Below, in pieces: positions 10,691 to 22,093 of a stretch of DNA of 64,000 nt. Location of the stretch: contig NC_059299.1 of assembly GCF_017591435.1 (NCBI RefSeq), positions 10,899,223 through 10,963,222 on the forward strand, read 5' to 3'. The position numbers were made by a program, and so were the translations under genes. Below the pieces are notes generated by a model that was given only the letters and a program-made list of their open reading frames with translations, did not search any database and was not told the DNA's origin. This DNA comes from Portunus trituberculatus (Eukaryota > Arthropoda > Malacostraca > Decapoda > Portunidae). Each line of letters begins with the position of its first letter. Position 1 is the first letter of the stretch.

Positions 10691-10712
10691 GTTATTGTAT
10701 GCAAGTCCTAAT

Positions 10713-11560
10713 GGCATCAACAGTACATAAGAATATAACAAAAGAAAATGAAGAAAGCTGCAGGAGGCCGTGTGACCTATGCTGTATAAGCAACCTAATT
10801 CCACCTATCATCTCCATCCATAAATTTGTCTAATCATCTTTTAAAGCTCTATATTGACATGATTACTGAGTCCATTCCATTCAACAACCACTCTGCTAGA
10901 GAAAAGTTGTTTCCCATTTCTTTCCTAAACCTAAATTCTCGAGCTTGAATCCATTATTTCTGGTTCTAACTTGACTACTGATCCTAAAAACTTTGCTGAT
11001 GTCCCCTTTGTTATAATCCTTATACAGTACTACTTCATTACTTCTTCATTCAGGTCACCTCTTAACCTTTGTCTGTCTAAGGAATGCAAATTTAGCAACT
11101 TTAATCTTACTTCATAGGGGTTATTCCTCATCCCCTGTATCCTTTTACATATTCTCCTTTGCACTGATTCTAATGGACCTATATCCCTCTTATAATGTGG
11201 AGACTAGAATTGTAGAACATAATCTAGGTGCGGTCCTACCAGTGCCAAAAATAACTTTGATATTTCTTTGGGACTTCTGCTTTTACGAGTAATACTCTTA
11301 AAAATTCATCTTGATTTCCCTTATTATCTCCTTACTTTCCTTATTTCTAGCCTCTATTCATTATTTTCTCAGACCAAGATCAGAGCTATTTATATCAATT
11401 AAATTTTTTTCATATTCTGAACTACCAGAGCTTCATTGTTTATTGTGCATCTATTGTGCAAATATGCTCTGCCTACACTCAGTACTTTGCATTTGTTAGC
11501 ATTAATGCATTTGCCATCTATTTGTCCATATTTGACATTCATTGGAAATGTACTGAAACC
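10713..11560 (-). mobile_element. CR1-like LINE 3' fragment (RT thumb), another subfamily
   Basis: Minus-strand translation in shifting frames gives KCKVLSVGRAYLHNR (about 11480-11520), LVGPHLDYVLQF, SPHYKRDIGPLESVQRRI, RIQGMRNNPYEVRLKLLNLH and SLDRQRLRGDLNE, then an FSS-VVVEWNGL-like C terminus. These are the thumb and C-terminal signatures of a CR1-type reverse transcriptase. The sequence differs from family A and is older, with many stops. Its 3' end lies directly upstream (in minus sense) of the 5' end of the family A element at 7613-10712. Confidence 0.65.
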
Positions 11561-11693
11561 TATTTCCTGCAAATGGTACCATGCATTAAAAGTTTCAAGT
11601 TTTTTTTTTTCGGGGACCAAGGGCAAAAAAAAATTATATTATAAAAAAAAACTGCCTACTAGAATTGCAGTCTCCATAAAAGATTACAAAGAA

Positions 11694-14600
11694 TTAGTCA
11701 TAATAGTGGGACAAATGTCTTGACACCTCTCTCTTAAAAAAAGTTAAGTTGTAGGAAGATGGAAATACAGAAGCAGGCAGAGAGTTCCAGAGGTTACCAG
11801 TGAAAGGTAGGAATGATCGAGAATACTGGATAACTCTTGTATTAGACTTAGAGGGTTGAAAATAGTAGTGGTGACGGGACGAGTGGTTGTGTAGGTGAGT
11901 GTGTGTGTCCTGGAGTCTCGGTGCTGACTGAACTCCGTGGTGACTGTATAGTAGAAGTAGCAGTTGTGTAGTGGTGTTCACTTCACACTGAAGTCAGTCA
12001 GGCGTGTATGTCTGGTAATAATTGTAGTAGTAGTGTAGTGGTGTTCACTACAAGAGGAAGAAGAAAGCCTTGTGTAGCAAGGCCACAGGAGGAGGGGAGG
12101 CATGCAGTTAGCAAGATCAGTAGAACAGCATGAAAATAGCAATAAAAGATAGGGAGAGATGCAACATTTCGGGGATGACAAAGAGGCTGAAGACAGTCAG
12201 TCAGAGGAGGGGAGTTGATAAGATGAAAAGGTTTTGATTCCACCCTATCTAATAAAGCTGTGTTAATGGACCCCCCCCCCCAAACATGTGAAGAGTACTC
12301 CCTACAAGGACAGATAAGGCACTTGTATAGAGTTAGCAGTTGGAAGGGCGAGGAAACTGGCAGGAACGCCACAGAATGCCTAACTTCATAGAAGCTGTTT
12401 TAGCAAAAGATGAGATTTAAAGTTTCCTGGTAAGATTATGAGTAAAGGACAGACTAAAGATGTGGAAGAGGGAGACAGTTGAGTGTCATTGAAGAAGAGG
12501 GGATAGTTGTCTGGAAGGTTATGTCAAGTTGATAGATGGAGGAATTTAGTTTTTGAGGAATTAAAAACCTACTAAGTTTTCTCTGCCCCAATCAGAAATC
12601 TTAGAGAAATTAGAAGTTAGACATTCTGTGGCGTCCCTGCGTGATATGTTGACTTCCTGAAGGGTTGGTCATCTCTGAAAGGACGTGGAAAGATGTAGGG
12701 TGGTATCATCAGAGTAGGAGTGGATAGGGCAAGAAGTTTGGTTAAGGTCATTAATAAATAATAGAAAGAGAGTGGGGTGATAGGACAGAACCCTGAGGAA
12801 CAGGATTTAGGAGAAGAACAGTGGCCATCTACCATGGGTGCAATAGAAGAGTTAGAAAGGAAACTTGAGATGAAGTTGCAGAGAGAAGGATAGAAACCGT
12901 AGGAGGGCAGTTTGGAAATCAAAGCTTTATGCCAGACTGTCAAAAGCTTTTGATACATCTAACACAACACAAAAGTTTCACCGAAATCTCTAAATGAGGA
13001 GGACCAAGACTCAGTAAGGAATGCCAGAAGATCACTAGTAGAGTGACCTGGACAGAAGCTGTACTGGCAATCAGATAGAAGATTGTGAAGTGACATATTT
13101 AAGAATCTTCCTATTCAGGATAGATTTAAAAACTTTTGACAAGCAAGAGATTAAAGCTATAGGGCGGTAGTTTCAGTGATTAGAACAGTTACCCTTTTTA
13201 GGAACAGGCTGAATGTAGGCAAACTTCCAGTAAGAAGGAAAGATAGAAGTCAAGGGTTTGGTCAGGCAAGGTGCAAGCACTAAAGCACAATTTTTGAGAA
13301 CAATAGCAGGAACTCCATCAGGTTCATAAGCCTTTCAAGGATTCAGGCCCTCGAGGGCATGGAAAACATCAATAGGAAGAATTTTATTGAAGACATGAAA
13401 TAGTCAGAGGGAGGAGGAGAGGTAGGGACAAGCCCAGAGTCATCCAAGGTGGAATTTGATCAAAGAAGAGCTCAGCTTTAGAGACAGAAGAGATGGCAGT
13501 GGTGCCATCAGGATGAAATGAAGGAGGGGAAGATTAAGAAGTAATGCCAAAAGTCACAAGGGGAGTTAGAGTTTGAAAGATATTTACATTTTTTTATGTA
13601 TGAAGGAGTGTTTGGCAAGTTGAAGAACAAACTTGACATGATTCCGGGCAGAAATATAAAGTGCATGAGATTCAGGAGATGGAAGGCTGAAGTACCTTTT
13701 GTGGGCAAGCTCACTATCACATATAGCACGAGAACAGGCTGTGTAAAACCAAGGTTTAGAAAAGAATGAGGAATGTACGCCTCCATGCCAGACACTATCA
13801 TCTCTTGTTATGCATTCAGCACACAGAGATGGGTCTCTGACATGGAAACAGTAATCATTCCAGGGAAAATCAGCATAATACCTCCTCAGGCCCTGCATCT
13901 GGCAGAGGCAAATTGCTAGAGGCACCTCCACTTGGGGGGATCCTGAGGAGGGATTGGAGAAATAGGACAAGATACAGAAATGAGATTGTGATCGGAGGAG
14001 CCCAATGGAGAAGATAAGGTAACAGCATAAGCTGAAGGATTAGAGGTGAGGAAAAGGTCAAGAACGTTGGGTGTATCTCCAAGACAGTCAGGAATATGAA
14101 TAGGGTGTTGCACAAGTGCTCTAGGTCATGGAGGATAGCAAAGTTGAAGGCTAGTCCACCAGGACGGTCAGTGAAGGGAGAGGAAAGCCAAAACTGGTGG
14201 TGAACATTGAAATCTCCAAGGATGGAGATCTCCACAAAAGGATAGAGGGACAGAATGTGCTCCACTTTGGAAGTTGAATAGTCAAAGATATCTTTTTTCC
14301 TCTTATGTTATGGCCTATAGCACCTGTAGGCTCACATGAAGAGTGTGTGGAAAGCACTGTTCAGTTTATGCCCATTAGTGGTGCAGGCAATTTTATTTAT
14401 AGTGGTACCCATATTAGGGCCCATATCACCACCCAAGCGCATCTTCAGTGTAACCACCTAAAACTTGGGTATCATGGTGACATGTAGGTAGATTTAAACC
14501 ACTTGACAAATGGCATAGTTTCAAAGAGGTGTGTGGTGGAATTCGAGCCTACGTGTGAACATCTACCCGATCCCACGCATACCATTTTATTTACTACAGT

Positions 14601-15009
14601 CAGAAGAGTTAGAGGAGAGATAGACAGCACAGATAAATTCAATTAGAGAGTGACTATTGAGTCGAAGTCAGGTGGTGGAAAACTTGAAAGATTCAAGAGC
14701 ATGGGCATGAGAACAAGTTAAATCGTTGTGCACGTAGATGCAACATGCAGCTTTGGAGCAAAAATGAGAATAGAGAAAGTAGGAGGGAATAGAGAAGGGG
14801 CTACTGTCAGTTGCTTCAGACAGCTGTGTTTCGATGAGGAAAAGAAGATGAGGTTTAGTAGAGGAGAGGTGGTGTTCCATAGATTGGAAATTAGATCCAC
14901 AAATGTTGCAGAAGTTAATGAAGAAAATGTTGAGGGAAGTGTCAAGACATTTCCTGTTATCAACGAGCAGAACAGTCCAACCTGGGAACATTTCTGGTCC
15001 CTTCCCCAA
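11694..15009 (-). pseudogene. Family D pol (endonuclease-reverse transcriptase), broken
   Basis: Order of recognisable pieces on the minus strand: 15009-14668, endonuclease start with an IETQLSEATD-type motif; 14265-13870, ISILGDFNVHHQFWLSSPFT, carrying the catalytic Asp-Phe-Asn; 14113-13916, LGSSDHNLISVSCPISP with the SDH motif; 13970-13508, linker (FPWNDYCFHVRDPSLCAE); about 13350-12950, RT fingers in broken frames; 12958-12617, HKALISKLPSYGFYPSLC; near 12710, YSDD in a separate frame; 12372-11998, thumb (LLDRVESKPFHLINSPPL); 11981-11694, C terminus. The YSDD box separates it from families A, B, B' and C, which have FADD. Not functional. Confidence 0.78.
14290..14585 (-). mobile_element. 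tRNA-type SINE inserted in LINE D copy 1
   Basis: Minus-strand sequence begins ATGGTATGCGTGGGATCGGG and has a B-box-like GGCTCGAATTCC at about 14537-14549. It then has a body shared with the plus-strand copy at 27957-28256 (CCATTTGTCAAGTGGTTTAA, GGTGGTGATATGGGCCCT, CCTGCACCACTAATGGGC, CTACAGGTGCTATAG) and an A-rich tail. The corresponding place in LINE D copy 2 (about 32068-32090, AGTCAAAGAATTTATTTACT) is uninterrupted, so the insertion is precisely bracketed. No clear target duplication is visible. Confidence 0.75.
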
Positions 15010-15283
15010 AAGGGGACTCCAAGGCTGGATTTGGAGTTGCCATCTTAATTTTGAATTTTAAGTGAAGGGTGTGTGTTTGGTAAATGCATGTAGTTTTGTG
15101 AGAAGTAGGAAAGTTGTTTTTAGAGGGCAGTCTGTGACTGTCCTCTTGAGTTGTGAGACACAAAGGGAAACATTCAGTGAGGTCACAACTAGCTTTAATG
15201 GAAAGTTTATAGCACCCCCTGAACTAGTGCTATTAGACCTCGCTGGGAGTGAATTATCGTTTCAGTAGGTGTCTACTAACTTC

Positions 15284-15675
15284 TGTTAAAGATGGTCTCC
15301 GATTAAAAAAAAAGAGACAACCTTGTTTTGACTTGCAGGAATTCCATTAAATTTTGCCAATGTAGAAATAGCTAACATGACTGCATTGAAACTACCTGAC
15401 CTTCATTACACAAAAATTTGAAATGGTCCAACAATTTGCTTAAAGGTGGCAAAAATGGATAAACTTTTCCTCTTAAACAAAACTCATTCCAAACTTCAAT
15501 ATGTCTCCCATATATTCACAAGCGTTTTCTCATTCCATTCCATTACTTATTTTCACCACCAATAAACCTCTATGGTGCCATTGTAAGTTTGAATGAAAAA
15601 GTACAAACAGAATGCAGAAGAATTTGTTTTTCTCAAGACTGCGGCAGGACTAGGGATGCGCACCAGTATCCAGTA
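15284..15675. other. Unassigned AT-rich intron sequence
   Basis: Between LINE D copy 1 and the pogo/Tigger element I see no convincing frame, repeat or RNA. An A9 run lies at about 15304. Confidence 0.5.
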
Positions 15676-16423
15676 CAGGGGATCCTCGTGATTCGACCGT
15701 TCGCAGTTCAAATTATCGCCAATCTGGATTCAATTAATTAATACCCAATCCTTGAGGTTCAACTGACTGACTCGCCAATTCGACACTCATATCTCGCACG
15801 CCACCCACCTGGTCAAACCCGCCAGGCAGAAGTGCAAACCGATACTACCCTGTGTCGTCACTGTCAACTTTCTGAAGACTGTCAACTTTTGTCGACACTG
15901 GTCGTCACACACAAGCTAGCCTCCACCTTTGTCGCGTTTGTCAACTGTAAACAAACATGGCGGCCCCTTCACCCCTAGCAAACTGTTGCTATTTTTCATT
16001 GCTATTTGTGACCTTTAATGCTCCCTATAAGAAACTCTTCAGACAGCTTTGTCCACTCAAACAACAGAGCTGCTCACCTTCACAGTTACGGTATTTGGAA
16101 ATTACTACCCTCGATTCGATATATGGTAAGAAAAATTCACAGATACGGTATCCGCTTATGTCATCCGAGGGGCCCATAGCAGGGGAGCAGGGGTGATGGT
16201 CATCCCTGCCACTCACAGTACTGACTTTGACTTGACCAACCATGAAGCCTGTTATCTCTTCCTCTCCCTCCCCTCCCTTTTTTTTTTTTTTAACTGCATT
16301 ACATATTACTTACATGCATTACTAATTAGATGAACAAATGGAATATTAAAGGGTCGATTGTAAGCACAAATATATTCATAATAATCATGGCAAACACTTA
16401 AAGCCTATTACTAATGGCAAACC

Positions 16424-17254
16424 ATGCAGCAACTGATAAAGGGCACAGATGGGCCTGGCAAGCCCACTATCAGTGAATGGTGGAAGTCGTATAACATCAA
16501 GAACGCCTTAGATAACATCAAGTCATCTTGGGACAAAGTGAAGATGTCTACATGAACTTCGCGTGGAATAAAGTATGGCCAGAATGCGCACATGACTTCT
16601 CAGGCTTCGCTGAAGGCAACATCGTTGCGATCAGAAATGACAAAGCAAATCTGTGCCATAGGGCTGGCTTCGATGAAGTTGATGATGATGATATTCAAGA
16701 TCTTTTGGAAAGCCATGGTGAACCTCTCTCAAATGATGAACTTATCGAGCTAGACAAGGCATCACAGGAGAGAGAAAAAGAGGGAAATGAGGAAGAAGAA
16801 CCTGTGTGTGGCCTGGACATCAAAACTCTTAGAGAATGTCTCGGTGGTATCAAAAAAGCTCTGGAAACTCTGAGGAAACATGACCCAAATCCTGCCAGGA
16901 GTAGCGAAGTGGCTCATGACGTAGAGAAAAGTGTCAAAATTTATCAAGAAATCTATGATGAAAAAAACAAGAAAAACCAAACAGTTCTCCATCTACTCGT
17001 TCTTCAAGCCAGTCAGACATGCCGTCCCTTTTACATCTGCCGACCCTGCTACAGCTGCCCCTTCCTCCATATCCTCTTTCTTCAAATCAGTGAAATGTGC
17101 CAACCCTGCTACAGCTGGCCCTTCCTCCGTATCCTCTTTCTTCAAGCCAGTGAAACATGCCGACCCTGCTACAGCTGGCCCTTCCACATCTGCTTCCGAC
17201 AGTGCAGACGACGTCGTCTTATCCTCGTCTGTCCACTCAGAGAAAGATGAGTAA
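16424..17254 (+). pseudogene. Tigger/pogo transposase C-terminal half with PIP-box tail
   Basis: MQQLIKGTDGPGKPTISEWW and SYNIKNALDNIKSSWDKVK (16424-16550) shift by one frame into NFAWNKVWPECAHDFSGFAE, then DEVDDDDIQDLLESHGEPLS and DELIELDKASQERE (to about 16780). This is the last part of the DDE domain and the linker of Tigger (TIGD1-like) transposases. After an A7 run at about 16962 the frame shifts again. The tail continues TKQFSIYSFFKPVRHA and two further SSFFK repeats (ISSFFKSV, VSSFFKPV) with PATAGPS spacers, then an acidic end and a stop at 17254. QFSIYSFF fits the PCNA-interacting PIP box (Q-x-x-I-x-x-F-F), a feature known from Drosophila pogo transposase. The N-terminal half is missing. 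Confidence 0.75.
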
Positions 17255-17766
17255 GGGCTGAAATCCCTACTGTCCTTTAGCCTCAGGAGGGACATCATCT
17301 GATAAAATACATGGCGAGTGAGAGGTAAATAAAAACGTCTTGTTTGTTTCTTTTGTGCAGTACTTTACTTTTTTTTTATGACTTTTTTCATGTATTTTCA
17401 TTTCTGTAGGGATGACTTTTGACGTGCTGGAACGCATTCCCTATTATTACATGTTACAATGGGCTCGGTATACGGTAAATTCGATTTACGGTAATGTTTC
17501 CAGGAACGCATATGTACCATATAACGAGGACTTCCGTATATACAAATATATTTACATCTACTTATCAAGATTCTATTGATTTGAGATTATAGCATTATTC
17601 CAGTTAACAAGAAAATTTATTTTATTATAAGAGTGTTAATTAGAAACCATAGATCTTAATTTGACTAAAAATTTATGCTAGAGGAAAACGTGCCTTTCAT
17701 CTTACTCAAGACGATAGAAAGCCACCTCCAGCCCCAGCCCTAAGAAGCACAATTCCCTGCCTTTCA

Positions 17767-17890
17767 AAGATAAACTTGAGCTAATAAGAAAGTGTGCGGC
17801 AGGTATTGCTCACAGCGTCGTTACAGCACAAATGGGTGTCCCTAGATCATCATATCAACAATTTGGAAGAACAGGGACAATTACCTCTAG
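17767..17890 (+). pseudogene. Psq/CENP-B-like HTH fragment of a transposase
   Basis: The plus-strand frame FKDKLELIRKCAAGIAHSVV then TAQMGVPRSSYQQFG resembles the N-terminal DNA-binding helix-turn-helix of pogo/Tigger transposases (KLELI-K---G-S--VA---GVPRST). It lies downstream of the C-terminal half of the transposase in the same element, the reverse of the normal order. It is either a rearranged piece or part of a second element. Confidence 0.5.
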
Positions 17891-18179
17891 ACTGCTGCAT
17901 CATGCAAGTGTTTTTATTTCCAAAAATGTACTGTACAGCACCCTAATGAGTTTGATTAAAACAGTTAGATATAAATGAAGCCTTTAATAGTACAGATTTA
18001 GTCTAAGTTAGTGTTTTTTAGAGATTATAGTGATGTTTTGAGGGGGTCTAGGCTGGAGGTTGGTCCCTATCCCCACTAATTCTTAAGTATCCTATGGGAA
18101 AAATTGGTTCACGATTCGAATAAACACTGATTTGACCAATGAAAAACCGCCCTAACCCCGTCGAATTGCGAGAATCATA
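17891..18179. other. Right-end sequence of the pogo/Tigger element
   Basis: AT-rich spacer, then a subterminal region with GGTTCACGATTCGAATAAAC and the partial right inverted repeat ending near 18176. No gene. Confidence 0.5.
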
Positions 18180-18210
18180 GAAGATCATAGAAGAGAAGAT
18201 TGCTGAGAAA

Positions 18211-18783
18211 GTGGTGAAGGTTATTAAATCAAATGAGACATTGGTGAGGGAAACTGTAGACAAAAAGAGATGTGTGGTGATATTTGGTGTGGAGGAGGAT
18301 AAGACACCGAGTAAAATGGAGAGAGAGAAAAACATAAAAAAGGTGATAAATAATATCATTAATGTGGTGCAGGAGGAGGGAAAAGACCTAGTACAAGAAA
18401 TAGAGGACTTCCATAGAATTGGAAAGTTCACAAGAGAAGGTATGAGGCCAATAAGAATCAAACTTAAGTCACAAAAGGATGTAGATGAATTGGTGGAGAA
18501 GTCATGGAGGCTAGCCCAGCAGGAAACAACAAGGAAGATTTGGTTGAGAAGAGATCTCGGTGAAAAGGAAAGAGAAATGTTAAATGAGTTGAGAAAGGAG
18601 GCTTTGAAAAAAATGAAGAGAGGACAGAAGAGGAGAAGAAAGAGTTTTCTGGAGAATCTTGGATATGAGACTGAGGAAGTGGTTCATAACCCAGAAAAGT
18701 ACAGCAAGAAAGGACTAAAGAAACTTACGTATGAGCGGAATGTAATGTATTCCAACATAAATGGAGTGATATCGGGATTTTAG
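18211..18783 (+). pseudogene. Family B ORF1-like region (RRM) running into endonuclease start
   Basis: One open frame of 190 codons. Residues about 1-60 hold RCVVIFGVEEDKTPSKMERE, with VVIFGV resembling the beta-1 strand of an L1-ORF1-type RRM. Residues about 60-100 hold IEDFHRIGKF and MRPIRIKLKSQKDVDELVEK, the second RRM half. A basic helical stretch (EKEREMLNELRKEALKKMKR and on) follows, then RNVMYSNINGVISGF. MYSNINGV is the first strand of an APE/EEP endonuclease, so the ORF1-like module and endonuclease are in one frame. The stop at 18783 comes from a shift before LNDYLRDKNPDI-like sequence. The same arrangement appears in families B' and C. Confidence 0.8.
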
Positions 18784-21560
18784 AACTCAACGATTACTTG
18801 AGGGACAAGAACCCAGATATTGTGGGTCTTACTGAAACAAAACTGAGAGAGGAGAAGACCTGATGATGGTTGGAGAAGGAAATATAATGTTTGGAAAAGA
18901 AATAGAGTAGGTAAGATGGGAGGAGGAGTGATGTTGCTGGTTAAAAAGATATAAAGGTGGATCAAGTGAAAGAAGGTATGGGAAAGGCAGAAGTGCTAAA
19001 GATCAGAGCAGAAACTAATGAAGGAAAAAGAGGCACTACATAGTGGTGTACGTACCACCTAAGACAAATGCATGGTCAGTACAGGAATATGAAGAAATGA
19101 TAAGTGATACAGGAACATGTCTGGAAGAAATGTTGGGTGGCTGTGAACGAACTATAATGATGGGAGATTTTAATTGTAAAGAGGTGTGTTGGGAGGACTG
19201 GTCAATGGAAGGATCAGAGACAACATGGGAAATACACTATTGACACTGGCAATGGAAAATGTGTTAACTCAGTGGGTCAAAGAAGATACTAGGTTTGGAG
19301 GAGAGGGAGCATCGTCAAGACTGGACTTGGTCTTTAGTACAGAGCCAATGGTCATTGAGGAGATGAGGGTGGAGTGCCCTTTAGCAAAGAGTGATCATGC
19401 AGTTTTGGAGTTCAAGGTGATAGATGAAGAGAAATCTAGAAGAAATGAAGAATATAAAGTGGGAAGATGGAATTATGCCAAGACAGATTTTGGAAACCTA
19501 AAGAAATTCTTTCAAGAGACAAATTGGATGAAATTCAAGAGTGCTAAGGAGCAAATGAAAAGTGGAAGGAATTTATAAAAATATACAAAGAAGGTGAGAA
19601 AAATTTGTACCAATAAGACAACATAGAGAAGTTGGAAAGCAGGACTGGTTTAACGATAGATGTGAAAAGGCTAGAACAAGAAAAGAGGATGCATGGAAGA
19701 GGTGGAGAAGGAAAAGACGGATTAAGCAGTGGGAAAGTTACAAAAGAGCAAGAAATGAATATGTGTTGATTAGAAGAGAAGAAAGAAAGAAACAAGAAAA
19801 GGATATAATTGATAAATGTAAAGACCAACCAAGGCTTTTTACAGACATGTGAACAACAACATCAAAAATAGAGAAAGTATTGAAAGTTTAGAAGTAAATG
19901 GAGTATGCAGTGAAGATCCCAGGAAATGGCAGAGGCTATGAATGGATGCTTTCGGAAGGTATTCACAAAGGAGACTGCTTTTGACAAACCACTGGTAATG
20001 GAACAGAAAGGGATTATGAAGGAGTTTCAAGTAACTGTGGAGGAGATCAAGAATATGATGGGGAGTTTAGAAGTGAGAAAAGCTGTGGGACCTGATGGGG
20101 TATCAGGATGGATTTTAAGAGAATGCAGGGAGCAACTGGCAGAAAAAGTTTGTGAAGTAATTGATGCCTCATTAAGGGAAGGTGTAGTGCCCCAAGACTG
20201 GAAAAGAGCTAACATTGTCCCAATCTATAAATCAGGTAACAAGAGAGACCCATTGAACTATAGACCAGTGTCACTTACAAGTGTGGTAGCTAAGATGTGT
20301 GAGAGGGTGGTGAAGAATAGATGGACAGACTTCTTGGAGAAAAATGACATACTTTGTGAGTGTCAATTTGGTTTTAGAAAAGGGCGTTCATGCACGACAA
20401 ACCTGATATGTTACTATTCGAGGGTGATAGATGTAATACAGGAAAGAGATGGTTGGGCTGATGGAATATATCTGGATTTAAAAAAGGCCTTTGATAAGGT
20501 ACCACACCGGAGACTGATCTGGAAACTTGAAATGGTAGGAGGAGTGCATGGCAGTTTACTAAAATGGATGGAAGACTTTTGGTAGGAAGAGAAATGAGAA
20601 CAATAATTAAGGACAGACCATCAGAATGGGGCTTGGTGGAGAGTGGAGTTCCACAGGGATCAGTGTTGGCACCAGTAATGTTTGCGGTCTACATAAATGA
20701 CATGGTGGATGGGGTGTCCAGTTATGTGAGCCTATTTGCAGACGATGCAAAATTGTTAAGAAAAGTGAGATGTGACAAAGATTGCGAACTACTCCAGGAA
20801 GACTTGGACAGAATATGGAAATGGAGCTGTACATGGCAAATGGAGTTCAACACGACAAAATGCAAGAAAATAGAGTTTGGCAAGATTGAAAGAAGAATCA
20901 GGAGTATGTACAAGATAGGAAATGAAGACATAAAAACCAGTCATGAAGAAAAAGACCTTGGGGTGACAATTACCAATGACCTATAGCCAGAGAGACATAT
21001 AAACAAAATAATTGGAGAAGTATTGAACTTATTGAGGAACATAAGAGTGGCGTTCGTATATTTAGATGAAGAAATGATGAAGAAAATAATTACTGCAATG
21101 ATAAGACCGCTGGCTTGAATATGCAACAATACAGTGGGCTCCGAACTTAAAGAAACACATAAGGAAACTAGAGAAAGTACAGAGGGCTGCAACAAAAATG
21201 GTGCCTGACTTAAGAGATTTGACTTATGAAGACAGACTGAAAAGAATGCAACTTCCGACCCTGGAAAACAGAAGAGAAAGGGAGACCTGATAGCAATATA
21301 CAGAGTGATGATTGGCATGGAAAAATGGATAGGGAAGATCTGTGTATGTGGAATGAAAGAATGTCGAGAGGGCATGGGAAAAAACTAAAATGGCCACTTA
21401 TAGGAGAGATGTGAAAAAATATAGCTTCCCTCATAGAAGGGTGGAAGCATGGAATAGTTTAGACGTGGAAGTGGTCAACGCAAGGAATATTCATGATTTT
21501 AAGAAAAAGCTGGACATTAATAGATATGGAGCGGGACAACACGAGCATAGCTCTTTTCCG
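18784..21560 (+). pseudogene. Family B pol: APE endonuclease and reverse transcriptase
   Basis: Pieces: 18784-19042, endonuclease with VGLTETKLREEK in broken frames; 19043-19578, VYVPPKTNAWSVQEYEEM, MMGDFNCKEVCWEDW and then LAKSDHAVLEFKV (catalytic DFN and SDH). A linker follows, then 19926-20585: GPDGVSGWILREC, DWKRANIVPIYKSG, NYRPVSLTSVVAKMCERVV, QFGFRKGRSCTTNL, YLDLKKAFDKVPHRRL. Then 20564-20986: GVPQGSVLAPVMF, YINDMVDGV and FADDAK (20735-20746). The thumb continues to about 21560 (NLLRNI, KKIITAMIRP, TLENRRERGDL). The complete motif set shows a recently active APE-type LINE. Frame breaks and one TAG make this copy inactive as read. Confidence 0.85.
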
Positions 21561-21578
21561 TATGTTACAATTAGGTAA

Positions 21579-21912
<334 letters not shown>

Positions 21913-21915
<3 letters not shown>

Positions 21916-22093
21916 CTCTGGAGAGAAATGTCCACTTTCCCCTTCGAAGGCGATATAGTGACTAAAAAATAGCAGCATAATACACAAAGACGACAAGTAT
22001 GACAAGCTTGCACGAGTTTCCCGTGCTCGGCCGCACGGCACTACCACCCGTACATCATACAGGCGGGCTTTTTTAACATCCGGCGCGAAGGGG
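21913..22093. mobile_element. Probable piggyBac-like element end at TTAA
   Basis: Sequence ending ATCCGGCGCGAAGGGG is followed by TTAA (22094-22097), then LINE B' sequence (TGAAATTGACTGGTCCG). In the other B' copy (about 56641, minus strand TTCTTTAATGAAATTG) the same TTAA is uninterrupted. Read inward, the end is CCCCTTCGCGCCGGATG, consistent with a C-starting piggyBac-type terminal repeat. The opposite end is not found because the (CT)n region intervenes. Confidence 0.45.

Larger units (their letters stand above)
7613..10712 (-). mobile_element. LINE family A, near-full-length, missing its 3' end
   Basis: On the minus strand this copy has an ORF1 (from about 10690), an endonuclease region (about 9620-8970) and a reverse transcriptase that is cut at 7613 just past FADDTK. 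It abuts the sense-oriented fragment at 6313-7612 exactly at the GAATACAACGAGAC sequence. ORF1 has an SGNH-esterase fold, as in CR1/L2 clade elements. Many stops and small indels break the pol frame. Two copies of the same family meeting head to head suggests rearrangement or insertion of one into the other. Confidence 0.82.
11691..15283 (-). mobile_element. LINE family D (jockey-like, YSDD), copy 1
   Basis: Nearly full-length on the minus strand. Its 5' end (CAGTAGGTGTCTACT-type, about 15283) matches that of the second copy at 32775. An APE endonuclease (FFINFCNICG, HLLFLIETQLSEATD, then AEISILGDFN-like and GSSDHNLIS) is followed by a reverse transcriptase with IHSYSDDTTL near 12700-12725. 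The C-terminal tail is FLPFTGNLWNSLPASVFPSS and FKREVSRHLSH (about 11710-11800). The pol frame is broken into at least eight segments. A SINE interrupts it at 14290-14585. Confidence 0.82.
15676..18179 (+). mobile_element. pogo/Tigger element with transposase remnants
   Basis: TA at 15674-15675 is followed by CAGGGGATCCTCGTGATTCG. The right end, read inward from about 18176, gives GATTCTCGCAATTCGACGGGG. The two share an ATYCTCGYRATTCGAC core. The right terminus is cut where the LINE B copy begins at about 18180, so that LINE probably landed in the terminal repeat. Inside are a transposase C-terminal half (16424-17254) and, downstream of it, a separate HTH-like piece (17767-17890). Telltale low-complexity TIR-like copies (TTCGATTTACGGTAATG, 17480-17495) suggest internal rearrangement. 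Confidence 0.68.
18180..21579 (+). mobile_element. LINE family B, 5'-truncated copy with (CA)n tail
   Basis: A plus-strand copy of the family also found at 45671-48872 and 49696-53718 on the minus strand. It starts within ORF1-like sequence (AGATCATAGAAGAGAAGATT) at the disrupted pogo right end. It runs through RRM, endonuclease and reverse transcriptase. The 3' UTR reads TATGGAGCGGGACAACACGA, then ATAGCTCTTTTCCG, then GTTACAATTAGGTAAATACA, running directly into (CA)n at 21580. The frame is interrupted by small indels and a TAG at 20984-20986, where the other copies have TCG. Confidence 0.9.

Noticed and set aside
6313..10712. Twin-priming (5' inversion) product of one family A insertion
   Set aside because: In twin priming the inverted 5' part lies upstream of the sense 3' part. 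Here the inverted part lies downstream of the sense 3' UTR, so two copies or a later rearrangement fit better.
16528..17250. 240-codon frame as a cysteine-rich secreted protein (repeated CRPCYSWPFL)
   Set aside because: The Cys-rich part is the wrong frame of the PATAGPS/SSFFK repeats. The N-terminal part is Tigger transposase and the frame shifts at the A7 run.
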